From JBEHWX01 sp048498995 (GTDB taxonomy: Bacteria > Bacteroidota > Ignavibacteria > OLB7): a DNA stretch of 41,268 nucleotides. The notes under the pieces were generated by a model that saw only the letters and a list, made by a program, of their open reading frames with translations, did no database searches and was not told where the DNA came from. The stretch is from the NCBI GenBank assembly GCA_048498995.1, contig JBEHWX010000052.1, forward strand, positions 1-41,268, in the 5' to 3' direction. This document shows positions 1-7,862 of this stretch, in pieces (the stretch's first letter is position 1; each line of letters begins with the position of its first letter). The position numbers were made by a program, and so were the translations under genes.

Positions 1-74
1 CTTCGGCATTCGAGGGATAACGCGCCGCGATCATGGCCGCGATCGTGGCCCGAACGGCGCGGAGCGCGTACGGC

Positions 75-989
75 TCACTTGTTCCGCGCGGCCTCGTAGA
101 TCGACTGATGCCCGGGGTCGATGTAGAGAATCTTCCGCCACGCCATCGGATCGCTGTAGCCGACGAAGAGTCCCGAGTACTCGATGTACTTCGCGTCGTT
201 CAGCACGCGGACGATCGTGCTCGGCTGCACGAGCTTGTCGATGGTGCGGACCAGATCGGTCAGATGCTCGTTGATCGAGTCGAGCGCGACCTGGCGATCC
301 TTGGCCATCAGGTCGAGGCCGTTGTAGTGATAATCGAAGATGAACTGGCGGATCGGCTGGAAGCGGATATCGGTCAGCTCCTTGACGAAACCGTAGCGCG
401 ACCAGCTTCCCGGCGTCGCCTGCGTTGTCCATGCCTTGATCCCGTCCCCCTGCAGAAGCTGCGCGCGCTGCGCGATGGTCCAGGCGCGATCGTACATCGA
501 GGAGCCGCCGAGATAGGCGTAGCTGTCGAGATCGAGGCCGAGCGCGAGATAGACGTAGAAGTCGATCAGGCCGGTCAGCTCATCGTAGCGCGAGGGATCG
601 CGCTGGAAGGGCTGGTTGCGGACGTAGTGGAAGAGCCATCCGTCATCGAGCACCTTCATCATCGGCGAGAGGTTCTCGGACTTGTAGACGCCCCGCTGGC
701 TGCCGACCAGGAGCTTGGCGCCGTAATCGCCGTCCGAGGAGCCACCGGTGAAGACCACGTTGAAGTTCATCCTCACCTTGTCGCCGGTCCAGTCGGCATC
801 GGTCCAGCGGGTGGAATTGACGTACCGCTGCAGCTCCTCGCCGAAGCCGGCGACCTCCTGCTGGAGCGAAGCCGGGAGCTGATCGACGTTGATCGTCACG
901 GTGGCCTCAACCTCCTGGGCGCGGACCGGCGCGGTCAGAAAGGAGAGCGCGGCCGTCAGGACCGACAGCGCCAGAATGCGTCTGTTCAT
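75..989 (-). CDS. porD: DUF4835 family protein, PorD-like type IX secretion component
   Basis: A 304-residue exported protein. Residues 1-25 form a signal peptide (basic MNRR start, hydrophobic core, AQ at the probable cleavage site). The mature part follows the DUF4835 pattern I know from Bacteroidota: an opening E-V-x-A-T-V-T-I-N-V-D segment, then W-T near residue 65, then the central 'FYVYLALGLDLDSY' and the late 'YNGLDLMAKD' segments. The family is annotated as PorD and is associated with the type IX secretion system; its biochemical role is not known to me. The start ATG at 989 is the only one that places the signal peptide at the N terminus; the open frame upstream of it lacks family similarity. 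It is divergent from the barrel gene at 1291 across about 300 bp. The sorting-domain protein at 33584 shows that the organism has a use for type IX secretion. Confidence 0.88.
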   Translation of the reverse strand: MNRRILALSVLTAALSFLTAPVRAQEVEATVTINVDQLPASLQQEVAGFGEELQRYVNSTRWTDADWTGDKVRMNFNVVFTGGSSDGDYGAKLLVGSQRGVYKSENLSPMMKVLDDGWLFHYVRNQPFQRDPSRYDELTGLIDFYVYLALGLDLDSYAYLGGSSMYDRAWTIAQRAQLLQGDGIKAWTTQATPGSWSRYGFVKELTDIRFQPIRQFIFDYHYNGLDLMAKDRQVALDSINEHLTDLVRTIDKLVQPSTIVRVLNDAKYIEYSGLFVGYSDPMAWRKILYIDPGHQSIYEAARNK

Positions 990-1290
990 GTTCACGAAGT
1001 TCGAGGTTCTTGTGTATGTTATCGCCGCGCGGATCCACCAACCGGGAACGGGCTTTCCAGAACGACGGACGAGTCGCGCTGGTGGTTTATTCTCCCGGCA
1101 TATTCCGATAACTCGGCTCGGCGGCGGCGACCGTTCGGACCGGTGAGCGACGCGATCGGAACCCCGTCGGCACGGCGCCCCAGCATCGGGCGTCGATGTC
1201 CCCCGCACCGTTTTCCTCCAACGCTTCCCTCTTCCTCGCGAGGCACGGCATCGTCCCGTGGCTTGTCGCCCGGCCCGTTCGAGAACGGCC
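990..1290. other. Divergent intergenic region, 301 bp
   Basis: This gene-free stretch lies between the divergent porD-like and barrel genes, so it must carry promoters in both directions. On the plus strand an AT-rich CATATTCC at 1099-1106 resembles the TATATT -10 elements seen elsewhere in the window, but it is about 185 bp from the barrel start. I see no convincing -35 partner, RNA gene or repeat. Small open frames here have no recognisable product. Confidence 0.4.
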
Positions 1291-2118
1291 ATGACGAATC
1301 TAGTGAAGCTCGAGCAGGCAGGAAAGCTCCTGCGCCATCTCCCCACGCTCTTCCTCGCGGTAACGATCGCCGGCATCGACGCTCGCGCCCAGCCATCGCC
1401 GGCGGAAACGGCGCTGGCCGGCAGCGTCTCGGCGCGCCACGACACCCCCTGGCTCCTTCGCGAGAACCCTGGAGCGCTCCCCTTTCTCCCCTCCCTCCTG
1501 ATGACCCGCTGCACCCTCCCGGTCGTCGCGATCGATGGCTATCTGGATGGCGGCATCCTCCTGGCCGGCCCGGCCGATTCCCTCTGGAGCATCGGCGGCG
1601 CGATCGATGCCGACGGCGTGCCGGGTTATCTGGAGCTGCGCGCGAGCCTCGCCGCGGCGCGGCGCTTCGGCGAGCTCGGCCTCGGCGGCATCATCACGCT
1701 CCGCGGCCTGGCGATCGCGGGCTACGGCTCGGAGCGCTCCCTCTCGGCCGGCCTGGGAGCATCGGCCCGATTGACCGATCGGATCGGCGTGGGAGCATCG
1801 CTCACCGGCATCGGCGGCGCGACCGATGGAACGACCGGCGGCATGGCGCTCGGCATCGGATTCGCCTTCGACCTGCGGACCTCGACCACCCTCTCGATCG
1901 ATCTCCGTCAGGAGCTCCGCCGATCGGTCTCCTTCTCGCTCGGGCTTTCCGATCGGATCGCCGGGGGGATCGTGCTGCGAGGCGGCATCGGCACCGCTCC
2001 GGCACGGATCGCGCTCGGCGTGGCCGTGGAGACGAACGGGGCGGTGTTCGAGCAGGGAGCGGCCTACCTCGTGCCGGCCGGATTCCGCCAGAGCTTCGGA
2101 GCCGGACTCGCATGGTGA
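1291..2118 (+). CDS. Small outer-membrane beta-barrel protein, unknown function
   Basis: A 275-residue protein with a long N-terminal signal region (residues 1-34, hydrophobic around residues 17-28, Ala-Gln at the likely cleavage site). It is followed by alternating hydrophobic/polar segments rich in Gly, Leu and Ala, and ends in Phe-Gly-Ala-Gly-Leu-Ala-Trp. The aromatic C terminus and amphipathic strands fit an outer-membrane beta-barrel of about 10-12 strands. No named family is recognised. ATG at 1291 was chosen because it opens the signal peptide; an in-frame ATG at 1258 adds only a polar extension. The stop overlaps the next gene's start (ATGGTGA), so the two are probably translationally coupled and work together at the outer membrane. 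A PorP/PorV-like helper role is possible but unsupported. Confidence 0.72.
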   Translation: MTNLVKLEQAGKLLRHLPTLFLAVTIAGIDARAQPSPAETALAGSVSARHDTPWLLRENPGALPFLPSLLMTRCTLPVVAIDGYLDGGILLAGPADSLWSIGGAIDADGVPGYLELRASLAAARRFGELGLGGIITLRGLAIAGYGSERSLSAGLGASARLTDRIGVGASLTGIGGATDGTTGGMALGIGFAFDLRTSTTLSIDLRQELRRSVSFSLGLSDRIAGGIVLRGGIGTAPARIALGVAVETNGAVFEQGAAYLVPAGFRQSFGAGLAW

Positions 2119-4277
2119 CCGGCGCCACCATCCTCCTTCACCTCCTCCTCGTGGCGCTCCTTCTCGGCGTCGCGACCATCGCGCGCGCGCAGACCGCCGG
2201 GGAGGAGCCGGAGCTTCCGATGATCGAGCGCGCCCTCGAGGAGGCCGACGAGGCGGACGCCGACGCGCTCATCGAGGAGCTGGAGGACTATCGCCGCGCG
2301 CCGCTGCCGCTCGACAGCATCGCGCCGGAGGACCTGGCACGTCTCCCCGGCATCTCCCTCCCCCACGCCCGGTCGATCCTCGATTTCGTCAGGTACAACC
2401 ATCCGACGTCGATCGGCGAGCTTCGCGACGTACAGGGGATCACGCCGGAGCAGATCGCGACGCTCCGCGCCTTCACGCGGCTCACGCGCCCCTCCGCGAC
2501 TGGCGCGCGGACCACCGTGCGGCTGCGCGCCATGCACGATCTCCGGCTGCGTCGCGGCTACACCGATACGCATCGCCGCCGACGCATTCTCCTGAACGAA
2601 ATGGGAGATTCCATCGGCATCGACACCGTTGCGATCGGCGCTCCCTATCTCGGCTCCCCGCTCGCCCTGCTCACCACGGTCGACGTCGAATCACCGGACC
2701 TGATGATCCATCTGGCGATGGAAAAGGATCCGGGCGAGCCGCTGTTCGCGCGAGACACCGCCGGGATCACTGGCGGCTCCATGGAGCTTGTCGACCCGCG
2801 CATCGCGCGGGAGGCCACGAACCGGCTCGGCGGGTTCGCCAGCGGCGGCATCGAGCTGCGCGCCGAGCGGCTCCGTCTGCTACTCGGCGACTATACCGCC
2901 GACGTGGGCCAGGGGCTCGCGCTCGGAAGCGGCGGCGGGTTCAAGGGGAGCGATCCGGCGCGGGGCGCCGAGCGGCATCCGCGCGGACTACGCCTGCTTC
3001 GCTCCGCCAACGAGATCTCCTTTCTCCGCGGCGCGGCCCTGGAGGGCTCGTTGCCGCTGGCGCCACGACGGGAGCTTCGCGCGATGGCCTTCCTCTCGAT
3101 CCGCTCGCTCGATGCCACGCTTGGCCTGGCGCCGGACGGGAATGGCGGGCTCATCGACGGAGTTACCACCATCAGAACCGATGGGCTGCGACGGACACGC
3201 TCGGAGCTTGCCCGGAGCGGCAACCTGACCGAGCGGATGGCGGGCGCGCGCTGCGAGATCCGACTGCCGACGCTCCGCGCCGGAATCACCGGATGGGCAC
3301 TGGAGTATTCCCTTCCCCTGCTCCCGGATCTCCCTTACGAGCTCGCCGGACGGCACGCGAGGCTCGTCGCGCTCGACCTGGCCTGGGATGCCGGGGCGCT
3401 CCGGACCTACGGCGAGCTCGCGCTCGGCACCGGAAGCGCCCTCGGCGGCATCGCCGGCCTGAGCGTGACGATGGAGCGGGCGGAGCTTTCGATCGCGGTG
3501 CGATCCATCGCGGCCGGCTTCCACTCGCCGCATGCCTACGGGTTCGGCGAGAGTCCGATGGCCCAGCGGAACGAAACGGGGATCTACGCCGGCATCGAGC
3601 TGCACCCGGATCGCTCCGTCACGCTCGATGCCTACTGCGACCTCTACCGCATCCCGCAGCGGACCAGCAGGACCCCACTCCCCCGATCCGGCGCCGACGC
3701 CCGTCTGGACATCGCCTGGCGACCGCTGCGGCGGCTCGAGCTTCGCGCAAGCATCGGACGCCGGAGCGCCGACGCGCTTCTCTCGGGCGAGGACGAGCTG
3801 CTGCGCCCCACGCGCGAGCTCCTCCCACGCGACCGCGCCACGGTACGACTGGAAACCGAGTACGCAACCCGCGGCGAGGGGATCCGTCTTCGGGGAAGCA
3901 TTACGCGCACGATGGTGGCCATTCCCTCCTCCGGCCGTAGATTCGGCGGCGTTTCGACCTCGCTGGAGCTCCGGTGCGGGGTGATCCCGACGTTGACGGC
4001 CGGCGTTCGCGGCACGCTCTTCGCCGTGGATGGGGTCGACGCGGCCATCACCCAGGTGGACGCGGCGCTCCCCGGCCGCCTCGGACGGGCCAGCCTCGAC
4101 GGGGGTGGCCGACGACTCTCCCTCATCCTCCGCTGGCGACCGGTCGAGCAGGTGAGCGTCTCCTTCACTCTGAACGAGACCTTCCATACCAATCGGACGT
4201 CGATCTCCGACGGACTGGAGGAGATCCCGGGACCGGAATCGGGCAACATCGGGCTCCAGATCGACGTCAGGTTATAG
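2112..4277 (+). CDS. Helix-hairpin-helix protein with predicted C-terminal outer-membrane barrel
   Basis: A 721-residue protein. A signal peptide ending near 'ARAQT' (residues 1-24) is followed by an acidic linker (about 28-55). Next comes a ComEA-like double helix-hairpin-helix module (about 60-115), with the diagnostic 'DLARLPGISLPHARSILDF' and a second 'DVQGITPEQIATLRAF' hairpin. The remaining 600 residues are alternating amphipathic strands with many Arg/Glu turns, ending in Asp-Val-Arg-Leu, as expected for an outer-membrane beta-barrel. HhH modules bind the DNA backbone without sequence preference, and ComEA homologues capture incoming DNA in the periplasm. Fusion to a barrel therefore suggests DNA handling at the outer membrane, though the HhH could instead be a protein-binding fold. 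ATG 2112 overlaps the upstream stop by 7 bp; the open frame extends far upstream of it but is not protein-like there. Confidence 0.8.
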   Translation: MVTGATILLHLLLVALLLGVATIARAQTAGEEPELPMIERALEEADEADADALIEELEDYRRAPLPLDSIAPEDLARLPGISLPHARSILDFVRYNHPTSIGELRDVQGITPEQIATLRAFTRLTRPSATGARTTVRLRAMHDLRLRRGYTDTHRRRRILLNEMGDSIGIDTVAIGAPYLGSPLALLTTVDVESPDLMIHLAMEKDPGEPLFARDTAGITGGSMELVDPRIAREATNRLGGFASGGIELRAERLRLLLGDYTADVGQGLALGSGGGFKGSDPARGAERHPRGLRLLRSANEISFLRGAALEGSLPLAPRRELRAMAFLSIRSLDATLGLAPDGNGGLIDGVTTIRTDGLRRTRSELARSGNLTERMAGARCEIRLPTLRAGITGWALEYSLPLLPDLPYELAGRHARLVALDLAWDAGALRTYGELALGTGSALGGIAGLSVTMERAELSIAVRSIAAGFHSPHAYGFGESPMAQRNETGIYAGIELHPDRSVTLDAYCDLYRIPQRTSRTPLPRSGADARLDIAWRPLRRLELRASIGRRSADALLSGEDELLRPTRELLPRDRATVRLETEYATRGEGIRLRGSITRTMVAIPSSGRRFGGVSTSLELRCGVIPTLTAGVRGTLFAVDGVDAAITQVDAALPGRLGRASLDGGGRRLSLILRWRPVEQVSVSFTLNETFHTNRTSISDGLEEIPGPESGNIGLQIDVRL

Positions 4278-4438
4278 ACGCCCGCGGACGTTCGCGCAAT
4301 CGGGGGCGACTCTCGCAGCATCTTGTGACGCTTCCGCGGTTAAACACGCTCCCGGAGCACTGGTCGGAGGCTTCGAGGGAACATGGCGGTGTCGCCGCTC
4401 CCGCGCGCGAACCTGTAATGCACGGAAGAAGGATGATG

Positions 4439-5083
4439 ATGACGATATTCAGAACGCCCGGAGCTCTCCTGGCCGGACTTGCCCTGATGATCTCCTCCGC
4501 CTCGGCGCACGTGGCCGCCACGGATGTGAACGAGATCGTGAAGAAGACCAAGGCGCTCTATGCCTCCACGCCGACCGCGGAGGTGAAGTTCGAACAGAGC
4601 GGCCCGGCCGGAACGATGTCCGGCACGCTCCTCTACGCCAAGGGGAATCGCTATCGACTGGACGTGACCGGCCAGACGACCGCCAGCGACGGGCAGCGGA
4701 CCTGGCTCTACAACAACGCGAAGAATCAGGTGGTGATCTCCCGCGCCACCACCGGCGGCGCCCGTCTGACGCCGAACGAGATCCTGACGGCGTTCCCGGG
4801 CACGTACGCGGTGAAGCTCGCCGGCGAGGGGAAGGTCAACGGCAGGGGGGTCTGGCTTGTGCGCTGCACGCCGGGCACCGGGGAACGGATCGGCGACGTG
4901 AGCGCCGCGACCCTTTACATCGACAAGCAGACCTCCCGCTTTCAGCAGATCGATATCGACAGCCCGACGCTCGGGCAGATGAAGATCCGGATCGTCTCGG
5001 CGCGCTACGGCGTCAAGATCCCGGACGCCCGCTTCACGATCGTTCCGCCGCGGGGCGCGAAGGTGATCGACCTGTCGAAGTGA
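4439..5083 (+). CDS. lolA: LolA-like outer-membrane lipoprotein carrier
   Basis: A 214-residue exported protein. After a signal peptide (residues 1-23, ending Ala-Ser-Ala) comes the LolA/LolB-type half-barrel pattern: a helix with 'IVKKTKALYAS', then strands including 'AEVKFEQSG', 'GTLLYAKGNRYRLDVTG', 'TWLYNNAKNQVVISR' and a late 'TLYIDKQTSRFQQIDIDS'. LolA ferries lipoproteins across the periplasm from the LolCDE exporter to the outer membrane. Three consecutive ATG codons lie at 4433, 4436 and 4439. AGAAGG at 4427-4432 is six bases from the third, which is why I chose 4439; a further in-frame ATG at 4418 has no ribosome-binding site. It is 155 bp downstream of the HhH barrel gene and 110 bp upstream of yihY. 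Confidence 0.86.
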   Translation: MTIFRTPGALLAGLALMISSASAHVAATDVNEIVKKTKALYASTPTAEVKFEQSGPAGTMSGTLLYAKGNRYRLDVTGQTTASDGQRTWLYNNAKNQVVISRATTGGARLTPNEILTAFPGTYAVKLAGEGKVNGRGVWLVRCTPGTGERIGDVSAATLYIDKQTSRFQQIDIDSPTLGQMKIRIVSARYGVKIPDARFTIVPPRGAKVIDLSK

Positions 5084-5193
5084 CGCCGGGTGTCGCCGCG
5101 CGTCTCCTTCGGCAAGGGGAATGAACGCGAGCGGCGGCTCCGCGCGGGGCCTGAAGACTCTCTCGTGATTCGATCCGGAAGACGAACGCAACG

Positions 5194-6225
5194 ATGAGCC
5201 AGGAAGAGAAGGACACACACGTCATGGAAGGATCGCCGGCGCCGGCCGCGGGGGCCACTCTCCGCGTGCGGGCTCACCGCGCGCTGCTGAAGGTGCGCTG
5301 GCTCTGGGGACACGCCTTCACCATGGCCGTGCGCGCCGATGAGGACCACATCTTCATGATGGCGGCCGGCATCGCCTTCAACTTCATCGTCTCGCTGATT
5401 CCAACCATCCTCCTGATTCTCTTCGTCCTCGGCTACATCCTCGACTCCGAGGCGATCATGAAGCAGCTCAATTACTACGCGAGCTCCTTCATCGTATCGC
5501 AGGGATACCGGCAGGACATTCTGGAGAGCATCGCGGCGAGGATCACCGAGCTTGTGCAGAACCGCGGTATCGCCGGAGTCGTCGGCGTGATCGGCCTGCT
5601 CTGGAGCGCCTCGGCGCTGGCAACCTCGATCCGCGTGGCGGTCAACCGCGTGCTCCGCTGCCGCGAAGTCCGCCACTATCTGATCTACAAGCTCTACGAC
5701 ATGGCCTCGATCGCGCTGATCGGGCTGCTGATCTTCATCTCGATCCTGATCGGGCCGGTGATGCAGATCCTGCTGCAGGCCAGCGACAGCATCGGCTCGT
5801 TCCTCCACCTGGCCGGCATCGACAGCGTGGTCACCCGTCTGGTGAACCTGGTCACGACGCTGATCCTCTTCCTGACGATCTTCCGCTACATGCCCTACCA
5901 GCGCCAGGAGCGGCACATCATCTGGATCGGGACGCTGACCAGCACGTTTCTCTGGGAGCTTGCGCGCGAGGTCTTCGGCTTCTACCTGACCGAGTTCACG
6001 ACGTTCTCGCGGGTCTACGGCGCCTACGCGTTCTTCGCGGCCACGGCGTTCTGGCTCTACTACAGCGCGCTGGTCTTCATGATCGGCGCCGAGGTGGCCT
6101 ATCACATCAAGCAGAGCCGCTGGAACGCGCGCCGCCTCTTCAACCGGATCGGCACCGACGAGGAGCATCTCGACCCGGAGCATCCGCACGACGTGGCCCT
6201 CGGAACGACGAACGGCCGGCAGTAA
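5194..6225 (+). CDS. YihY/BrkB family integral membrane protein
   Basis: A 343-residue membrane protein of the YihY/virulence-factor BrkB family (once misannotated as ribonuclease BN). After a 55-residue soluble N terminus, the first segment carries the hallmark 'MAAGIAFNFIVSLIPTILL', matching the family's A-x-x-x-x-F-x-x-x-L-S-x-x-P motif. Further helices include 'GIAGVVGVIGLLWSASALA' (the family's L-W-S-A-S motif), 'ALIGLLIFISILIGPVM', 'LVTTLILFLTIFRYMP' and 'FAATAFWLYYSALVFMIGAE'. About six transmembrane segments in all. The molecular function of the family is not established; transport or envelope roles are proposed. ATG 5194 is followed by a polar start typical of the family. Its stop codon sits inside the loop of a terminator-like hairpin. 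Confidence 0.9.
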   Translation: MSQEEKDTHVMEGSPAPAAGATLRVRAHRALLKVRWLWGHAFTMAVRADEDHIFMMAAGIAFNFIVSLIPTILLILFVLGYILDSEAIMKQLNYYASSFIVSQGYRQDILESIAARITELVQNRGIAGVVGVIGLLWSASALATSIRVAVNRVLRCREVRHYLIYKLYDMASIALIGLLIFISILIGPVMQILLQASDSIGSFLHLAGIDSVVTRLVNLVTTLILFLTIFRYMPYQRQERHIIWIGTLTSTFLWELAREVFGFYLTEFTTFSRVYGAYAFFAATAFWLYYSALVFMIGAEVAYHIKQSRWNARRLFNRIGTDEEHLDPEHPHDVALGTTNGRQ

Positions 6226-6238
6226 CCCGCCGGCCGTT
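6211..6238 (+). terminator. Stem-loop enclosing the yihY stop codon
   Basis: AACGGCCGGC at 6211-6220 and GCCGGCCGTT at 6229-6238 form a perfect 10-bp GC-rich stem with an 8-base loop. The loop contains the TAA stop of yihY (6223-6225). There is no strong T run after it, so it may act as a transcription barrier or 3'-end stabiliser rather than a classical intrinsic terminator. Confidence 0.55.
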
Positions 6239-6300
6239 CTCGACATTCATCACCCGCCTCGACGTTCATCCCGCGCTTCCCCATGGAAGCATGCGAAGGA

Positions 6301-6395
6301 GATCTCCCCCGAGATTCACATCTCCCCCGAGATTCACATCTCCCAGAGATTCACATCTCCCAGAGATTCACATCTCCCAGAGATTCACATCTTCC
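6301..6395. repeat. Tandem 17-18 bp repeat, each copy a small inverted repeat
   Basis: Five consecutive near-identical units start at 6313, 6331, 6348, 6365 and 6382, preceded by a partial unit at 6301. The core GATTCACATCTCCC recurs with CCGA or AGA joins. Each unit contains GAGAT-TCAC-ATCTC (or AGAT/ATCT), so every copy can fold into a short hairpin. The array lies in the 175-bp gap between two convergent genes, and its last copies end just before the transpeptidase stop at 6401. Confidence 0.88.
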
Positions 6396-6400
6396 GGCAA

Positions 6401-7618
6401 TCAGCGATTGCCGACATCGCCGGCGGCGCTGCCGACCACCTGCTCCTTCTTCTCCTCCACCTGCGGCTGCGGGCTCTCCTGTGGCTTGGAGCGCTTGACC
6501 AGGCGTGCCTTCCGGAGCGCGTTGTAGTCGATCGACGGGGAAAGATGCACCCCCTCGCGGATCATGCCGCGCGCGCGGAGCGAATCCTCCGCCGCCAGGT
6601 AGCGCTTCCGGTTCGGAAGCCCGCCGCGGATGTTCTTCGGGATCTGCGAGATCGGGATCAGCGCCTCCTCCACCGCCATCGGATCCTTCGGCAGCTCCAC
6701 CACCTGATCGTGATTGGAAGCCAGATCGAGCCAGGGACCGCCGCGCTTCCTCGCGAAGTCGAAGACGTCGACGATCACCACCGGCGTTCCGCTGAACGGA
6801 ATCATCTTCCCGGCGCTGTCACGCTTGAAATCCTCTCCCCAGTTGAACAGCCACTCGGCGTCCTGCTGGAACTGACGGATGCAGGAATGGGAGACCGGGC
6901 GCCCAGGCATCGTGAACTGGTGGAACGCGTTGCCGGCGTACTGATGGAAGTTGAAGGTGAACGGCAGCTCCCAGTTGTCGTTCAGGGAGGACTTCTTCAG
7001 GCGCGCCTTCCAGTTGAGCGCGTAGCGTCCCGGAAAGGTCGGCTTCTGCTCCGAGCCGGTGTTGGCCGCGGCGAACCGCCGGAGGCGCCCATACTCGTAG
7101 CAGGCATACGCCTGGTACTTGTTGGTGACCATGATCAGCTTCGGCAGATGATCGGCACCGGGATAGCGGACCGGGAAGACGGAGTAGGCGCGAAGATCGG
7201 GGACGATGGTGTCCGGGACCACGATGGTATCCCCCACGCGGATGTACCCGAACTCCTTCCTGTTCAACGTCGTGATCACGCGCCAGGGGGCGAGCGTATC
7301 CTTCTTCTTGCCGTAGACGCGGCGCACCGAATCGAGGATCGCCTTGTCGGTGATGTAGAGCTGCGAATACCGGATCGCCGGGAACTTCAACTCCGAATCC
7401 GGAATCAGCTTGGCCGAGTCGATGCGCGCGACCGCCGGGGCCTGCGCCGCCGCCGAATCGTGACGCGCCGGGGCGCCCGGAGCCGCGCCACCGTCGGACG
7501 TCGCCGATGGATCGGGGACATCCTCCGAGGAATCGCAGGCCAGGAAGAAGATGGAGAGGGAAAGCGCTAGAGGAAGGAGGCGCAGAAGACGCGCCGGGCG
7601 TACGTGCCGAACACTCAT
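6401..7618 (-). CDS. L,D-transpeptidase (YkuD family) lipoprotein with LysM-like segment
   Basis: A 405-residue protein that probably cross-links peptidoglycan through 3-3 bonds or attaches proteins to it. A lipobox 'FFLAC' places the lipidated Cys at residue 28, and a Pro/Ala/Ser linker follows. Residues about 110-136 ('ITTLNRKEFGYIRVGDTIV') resemble a LysM wall-binding repeat. The YkuD domain spans about 160-285. The catalytic region has His233 and S243-H-S-C246-I-R248, that is, SHSC-x-R where the family normally has SHGC-x-R. The C terminus (about 320-405) is basic and Glu/Pro/Gln-rich. ATG 7618 has AAAGGG seven bases upstream; an adjacent GTG (7621) is possible. It is on the same strand as prfA, 244 bp downstream. 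Confidence 0.88.
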   Translation of the reverse strand: MSVRHVRPARLLRLLPLALSLSIFFLACDSSEDVPDPSATSDGGAAPGAPARHDSAAAQAPAVARIDSAKLIPDSELKFPAIRYSQLYITDKAILDSVRRVYGKKKDTLAPWRVITTLNRKEFGYIRVGDTIVVPDTIVPDLRAYSVFPVRYPGADHLPKLIMVTNKYQAYACYEYGRLRRFAAANTGSEQKPTFPGRYALNWKARLKKSSLNDNWELPFTFNFHQYAGNAFHQFTMPGRPVSHSCIRQFQQDAEWLFNWGEDFKRDSAGKMIPFSGTPVVIVDVFDFARKRGGPWLDLASNHDQVVELPKDPMAVEEALIPISQIPKNIRGGLPNRKRYLAAEDSLRARGMIREGVHLSPSIDYNALRKARLVKRSKPQESPQPQVEEKKEQVVGSAAGDVGNR

Positions 7619-7862
7619 CACCGGACCCTTTCAAATACCACGTGTCGCGCGGTCGGAGCCGCGCACTTCAGAACATCGTATCGCATCGACCATGAAGCTC
7701 TGGCGAGCTGGTGGTCGATCGAGGCCGTGGCAAGATAGGAGTCGGCGGGAACTCTCACTAGTACCACTATGCCCTCGAGGCGAGACCGAGCGGTTCGCCC
7801 TAAGGGATCGCGCGCAATCGTCGGGCCAGTCGTATCCCCGGTCGTCGTGCACCTCGCCGGAA

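Noticed and set aside
1..34. Possible start of another minus-strand gene running off the window edge (ATG at 34, reading M-I-A-A-R-Y-P)
   Set aside because: Only eleven codons are visible, with no ribosome-binding site or recognisable family start.
6301..6395. CRISPR array
   Set aside because: Units are 17-18 bp and directly adjacent with no spacers, and there are no cas genes.
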